From: Emydura subglobosa
Taxonomy: Eukaryota; Chordata; Testudines; Chelidae
Length of the DNA: 64,000 bases
Assembly (NCBI GenBank): GCA_007922225.1
Contig: ML679954.1
Coordinates: forward strand, 20,140,912 to 20,204,911
Direction of reading: 5' to 3'
Shown here in pieces: positions 59,701 to 64,000 of the stretch (positions are counted from its first letter, which is position 1; each line of letters begins with the position of its first letter). The notes beneath the pieces are model-generated. The model did no database searches. It was given only the letters and a program-made list of their open reading frames with translations, and had not been told where the DNA came from. The position numbers and the translations under genes were made by a program.

Positions 59701-62700
59701 TTTTCAGAAGTGCTGAGCCCTGCACAGGTATTCAGGAAACTCTCTAAAAGCTCCAGCTGTATGTGATTCATTGGAAGAGTTTGGCTTCTTGGCAAGAGAC
59801 TCATCCTCAATGTCAAATCTTGCTGCTCTGTTTCTGCTACTGCTGTGATATTGTTTCTGCTGATATGGCTGCATGTGCTCAGAAGATATTTCTTGGAGGT
59901 CCCCCACCACCAATATCTCCACCCTTGGATCTTCGCATGCTAAGAACATGAAATCCAGTTTCAGTCCACAAAGGTGCTGAGTAAACATTATGGAATGGAT
60001 TGTGCTAAATCTTGAGAGGGCTGTGCAGGGGAATAGGAGTGAATAAGAACTCCCCCTTTTCCCCCCTGGCCTTGGATGACTAATCAAACTGCCCCTCCAG
60101 TGCTTAGGGAGGCACAGAGTTGTGCAGCAACTGCTCTACCTTGAAGGCAGCTGAATGGGGAGTGGGCATGAGTCTAGGTAAAGCTATGCTTCCACCATGC
60201 CATGCTCCACCCAGTGAAGCTGGCTGGTTATTCACAGGGGATGGGCTGGAGTATTATGTACCCCATGAAGAAGTATGATGAATTACTCCATTCCCCTCTG
60301 TGCAACTGGGGAACCCCAGGATGAATTGTGTTTCTGTGAGACAATGCCTCCAGTTGCTCCCAGTGGGGCTGGTTGTCTATGCACCATCCCTTACTATGGA
60401 CCATACCAGATAATATGATCTAGCCCTACATTAGCTCTCTAGCAAGGAAGTCTTGCAAGGATTGCGTCAAATTAAATAAAAAGAAGGAAAAAAGTGATTT
60501 GGAGGAAGAAGCCCAGGATAGAAGGGAACTCAATTACAAGTTAAGAGAACACAATGCAGTTTTTGGGGGTTTTTTTCTGCATGGGACATAATAAATCTCT
60601 TTTTATAAGAAAGGTAGAAAAAGGCAGTTATATTTGTACCAAAGATGTCAGAGAGACTAGAAGAATGGGGCCATCCCTGCAAAAATGCTCTCTTAGTAAT
60701 GCTGGTACCCAGGTGAGTGAGAGCTTTGAGTATCTGCTAGTCATGCAACTTAGGCCCTTGGGAGGGACAGCTATAACCTGCATACAGGATTTTCTGGAAA
60801 CTTTCTCTGTTATGCATCTACATTTTCTCCATAATTGGGTCAATGCTGTCCCCTCTGTGTTTTTTTTTTTCTTCCCCCCCTTTAGCCTCCTCCCTGTTTC
60901 AGCTTGTACTCCACTGGGATACATACTGAATGAGATGCAAAAATTAAGGAAGAAAACCAGTAACCCTAACTAATCCACCTACCATGTCAATAACTGATTA
61001 GAAATAGTTTTCATGATTTATATTTTGGGGGTGCAATTGCAAGCTAGTTCCTTTTTTTTTTTAAAGTGAGATTAAAAAACAAACAAGAAGCTTATTATTT
61101 ACTAGCATTTTATATTTTTTGCTCTTTATTCAGCTCTTTAAAAAAAGATCTAAGAGTTTTCAGTTGAATTAATTTGGTTTAAGGGTATAAATCCTTTAGC
61201 TGAAAGTCCTTGCATCAGTAGTTCAGTAATACCACCCATCGGCTAAACTAAAAACACTACAGCCTTACTTAATAATTAAATGAGGATCTCATTTTAGTCA
61301 CTGTGTCTAGCACTGAATCTAGTGAGCCCACCAGCTGCGTATTTGCTAACCCAGAAAGTTACAGCTTATCATGTTGTACTGAATTTCTCCCAGTCATTCC
61401 AGTCTTATTAATGCCTCAGTATGGCATAAAGTTTCATTCATTATTCATAATAATCCAGTCAGAGGGCACTCTGAGACCTGATAAATTCTCACCTAAATGA
61501 CAACGGCTGACAGGGCCTAGGGTTTTATAGCCCTTCTCCTGCCATAGCAAGGTGCTGTGGGCAAAGGTCCAGAATGATCCTCCACTAATGACCAATGTGA
61601 TATATGAGCAGCTGCTGATTTTCTGACATGAAGTCTACTCTACTGAGTATCCAACCTGCTAACAGTGAGCAGTGGATGAATATCTGACAGACGATATACT
61701 TCAGGAACAGGCCACTACATTTTTTGTCTCAGGTGAGAACTAACAGGTTAATCCTGTGCAGGAACGCTAACAATATTAACACCACCAAAAAACATCCTGG
61801 AAAACAAGCAATCAGTAGAAGTCTGTAAATTCTGACTGTGCTGATGGGCAAATGAGCAGACGGCTTTCGCTCCTGAAAACTCTTCCTTTTTTGGCACACA
61901 GAGGGTTGAATAATCATGACTTTTGGAGCCTGTAAATTGCTTTATAAAAATCAATAATCATCCGCTGAAGGATATTAATTGCACTTTTTCACAAAGCGAA
62001 AAAGCTTCATAATATTTTATTGGTTTTTAATGGCTTCCTTGATACCACAGGAGGTAAGTAAAAAAACCTCTTCCCTCCTGCCCCCCCAGTCACAGGGCTC
62101 CTTTTTCAAAGAAACATATATATACCTTTCTGAGTTTTAACATTTCCCTCATGTGGGGGGTTCAAATTAGAAGCAGGTGGAGTCCTTTAATTCTTCTCTT
62201 CTATTTTCCTTTCATCAATTACCAATGTTCTGTTACACTGCCTTAGCTTTGCGAGTCACATAGATAAAACTTGTGTGTGTATAAATAATTATATGCACAC
62301 ACCCATATGTGAAGTGTGTGTGAGTGCATTTCATCTTCAGTCACATTTAGGGCCTGATTTTAGCGATATGTTGATTGATGTTAATGGGAGCTGTGCTTGT
62401 AAAAACAATCACCGGATCGACAATGCTGAAGCCTGAAGTTTTCTGTTAGTTTACAGAATAGGTACAGTGCATGCAACCAGCAGTACATGGTTCTGCATGT
62501 TTCTTTTCTGATGTGCTTCAACCCTGCCCCAAATTGATAAACTCTAACAGGATAAGATTAATCCATTCTCCAATGCTTGCCCTCTGGATTGAGGGTGCCA
62601 ACAATTAAGACATGTAGGGCAAGTGGTTTGTGTGATATGACTGCACTAAGCACTGGATTAGCACCACTAAACTCATTTCACACAGCCCAGCAAACAGCCC

Positions 62701-63016
62701 TCAGATGGAGACAACATTTGATTACTACTGATCTGGGCTGAACTTGAAATGATGAGGTAGAGGTGAAATACCAGTACAAATTTCCAGCCCATTACTTGAA
62801 CCATCCATTCTCTCTTTAATATTAATTTTTAACCCATTTTTTTCAGTGTATCCTCAGCAATACCAAATAAAGCCTCAGCTCTAAACAGTGGTTTCCAGCA
62901 CAAATGACCAGGTAGCTAATGGAGAAGCAAATCCACCCTAATTCCCGAACTGACTTATGGAAATCAGCATTGAGTTGGAGAAAAACGTCATCACAGTGGT
63001 TCTGAGGCCAGTACTT
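56761..63016. other. Intergenic stretch, mostly unassigned
   Basis: No exon recognised. 59945-60420 is less AT-rich and may be repeat-derived. 61905-62060 has the look of a conserved non-coding element, with several TAAT cores, and ends in a perfect splice-donor-like GAG|GTAAGT at 62051-62059. A poly(T) run lies at about 60860. Confidence 0.4.
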
Positions 63017-63062
63017 CATTTATTCCTGAATTGTATATACATTTATTCCTGAATTGTATATA
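63017..63062 (+). repeat. Tandem duplication, 23-bp unit
   Basis: catttattcctgaattgtat followed by ata occurs twice without divergence. Confidence 0.95.
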
Positions 63063-63525
63063 CATTATTGTTGCTGCCAGAATGACTTGAGTCTGACTTG
63101 CCCAGTGGCTGCAGGGGGTGAGTAAGATGTACAACAGATATTCTGCACAGTACCTCTAAAAGTAGCAAAAATTAAAGACATGGTAACAGCATATGCTCTT
63201 CTTCCTCTAGCTCCTAAGCTGATTCACTCCATGCATACCGTGTGGGCAGCTTGACAGACTGGCAAGAGGGCCATCCTGAACAGACTGCCAAGAGACTTTT
63301 TGGGCCCAGGAACTATTTGAAAGTCCTTGTCTCGCTTTCCCCAGCTCTCCTTTGATTCTCCTGTTGTAGCAATGGAACCCATCCATCTCTGGAATATGCT
63401 TTCAGAAAAGACACTGTAATGGCGTAAGACCAGTGGATTGCAGACAATTCCCATGGAACTAAAAGAGCGCCTTATTTCCTTGGCCAAAGTTATAGTAAGG
63501 ATATTCAACATTAGACTCCCACACT

Positions 63526-63760
63526 GCAGCTGGCAGTGTGCTTCCCAGCTCGAGCAGATAGACACACGCTAACTCTGCTTAAACTAGTGCACTAAAAATA
63601 GCAGTGTGGCCAGGCATAGCATGCAAAGCGGCTCGGGCTACCCACCTGAGTATGTACCTACCGGTGCCGAGCAAGCTGCTGCCCATGCTATTTTTAGCAC
63701 TCTAGCTAAAGAGCTAGCATGTGTCTCTCTTCTCAAGCTGAGAAGCATATTCCCAGCTGC
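63526..63760. repeat. Large palindromic (fold-back) element
   Basis: The left arm has cagctcgagcagatagacac, then gcactaaaaatagcagtg. It is mirrored at the right by catgctatttttagcactct and gtctctcttctcaagctgag. The centre (ggctcgggctacccacctga) is GC-rich. The plan matches a well-known turtle fold-back DNA element of about 230-300 bp. Confidence 0.65.
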
Positions 63761-64000
63761 CTAAAAGAGAGAACTTTGCTTGACCTGTTTTGAGTACTAG
63801 TGCTTCTGTTAATAGGTGCGCAGATAAGGTGTACATGAACCCTATAGAAGAAGTAGGGTGATCAGATCACAAGAGTAAAATATCAGGATACATGGAGTGG
63901 AGGGTGATATACCATATCATATATAAAAGTGTAAAAAAATTATTAGTAAATTAGTAATGGTATATGCATAATCTCAACAATTACAATATAACATCGCTAA
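63761..64000. other. Window end, no recognised feature
   Basis: AT-rich sequence with nothing that I can name. Confidence 0.5.

Noticed and set aside
59704..60087. 127-codon minus-strand open frame
   Set aside because: No recognisable domain; the DNA looks repeat-derived.
63224..63565. 113-codon minus-strand open frame at the right edge
   Set aside because: Its start overlaps the left arm of the palindromic element at 63526; the rest has no known domain.
1..64000. CRISPR arrays, operons, bacterial terminators or rRNA/tRNA genes
   Set aside because: None seen. Spliced kinase exons, LINEs and microsatellites show vertebrate nuclear DNA. No intact A/B-box tRNA structure was noticed.

Overview
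The window is vertebrate nuclear DNA: AT-rich, intron-bearing and dominated by transposable-element relics. The repeat types seen are CR1- and L2-type LINEs, a DIRS-type tyrosine-recombinase retrotransposon, and many short fold-back elements of the kind common in sauropsid genomes. They point to a reptile, most likely a turtle; a crocodilian is not excluded. The species call is inference; the vertebrate call is firm.

The only protein-coding gene I can support is NEK7 (NIMA-related kinase 7) on the + strand. Its last three coding exons lie at 5491-5585, 10979-11092 and 18150-18260. They encode residues 198-302 in human numbering, plus the last two bases of the Val197 codon, and end in the family's usual MHA..TASS tail. 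A 3'UTR of about 3.3 kb follows, with a good poly(A) signal at 21531. All earlier exons are upstream of the window. The introns hold LINE fragments (1-2625), a fold-back element (6758-7013), a possible conserved element with an RFX-like X-box (around 12718), and a heavily decayed DIRS-like relic (14190-15660).

From 21.6 kb to 64 kb I find no convincing host exon. The order of recognisable pieces is: CR1 (22.5 kb), a long decayed L2-like LINE (23.2-25.9 kb) with a nested fold-back copy, a hAT-like non-autonomous element (26.4 kb), a TIR element (27.7-28.0 kb), smaller old repeats (29-34 kb), an unnamed repeat with a purine-rich 3' half (34.5-35.7 kb), a CR1 RT fragment (35.9 kb), a DIRS cluster (37.6-43.3 kb), another TIR element (47.7-48.1 kb), an RTE-like fragment (49.5-49.8 kb), an L2-like fragment (55.2-55.5 kb), a common amniote repeat (56.6 kb) and a large palindromic element (63.5-63.8 kb).

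The DIRS cluster is the most unusual part. One decayed element (about 37646-40908) has a Gag-like region, an RNase H-like region and a tyrosine recombinase whose catalytic Arg, His-x-x-Arg and Tyr can still be read across frame breaks. Immediately after it come two diverged units of about 285 bp with terminal inverted repeats, in the same orientation, flanking a second recombinase relic and an LTR-like unit with a GC-box/TATA promoter motif. All repeat family names come from recognition by eye, without database searches.
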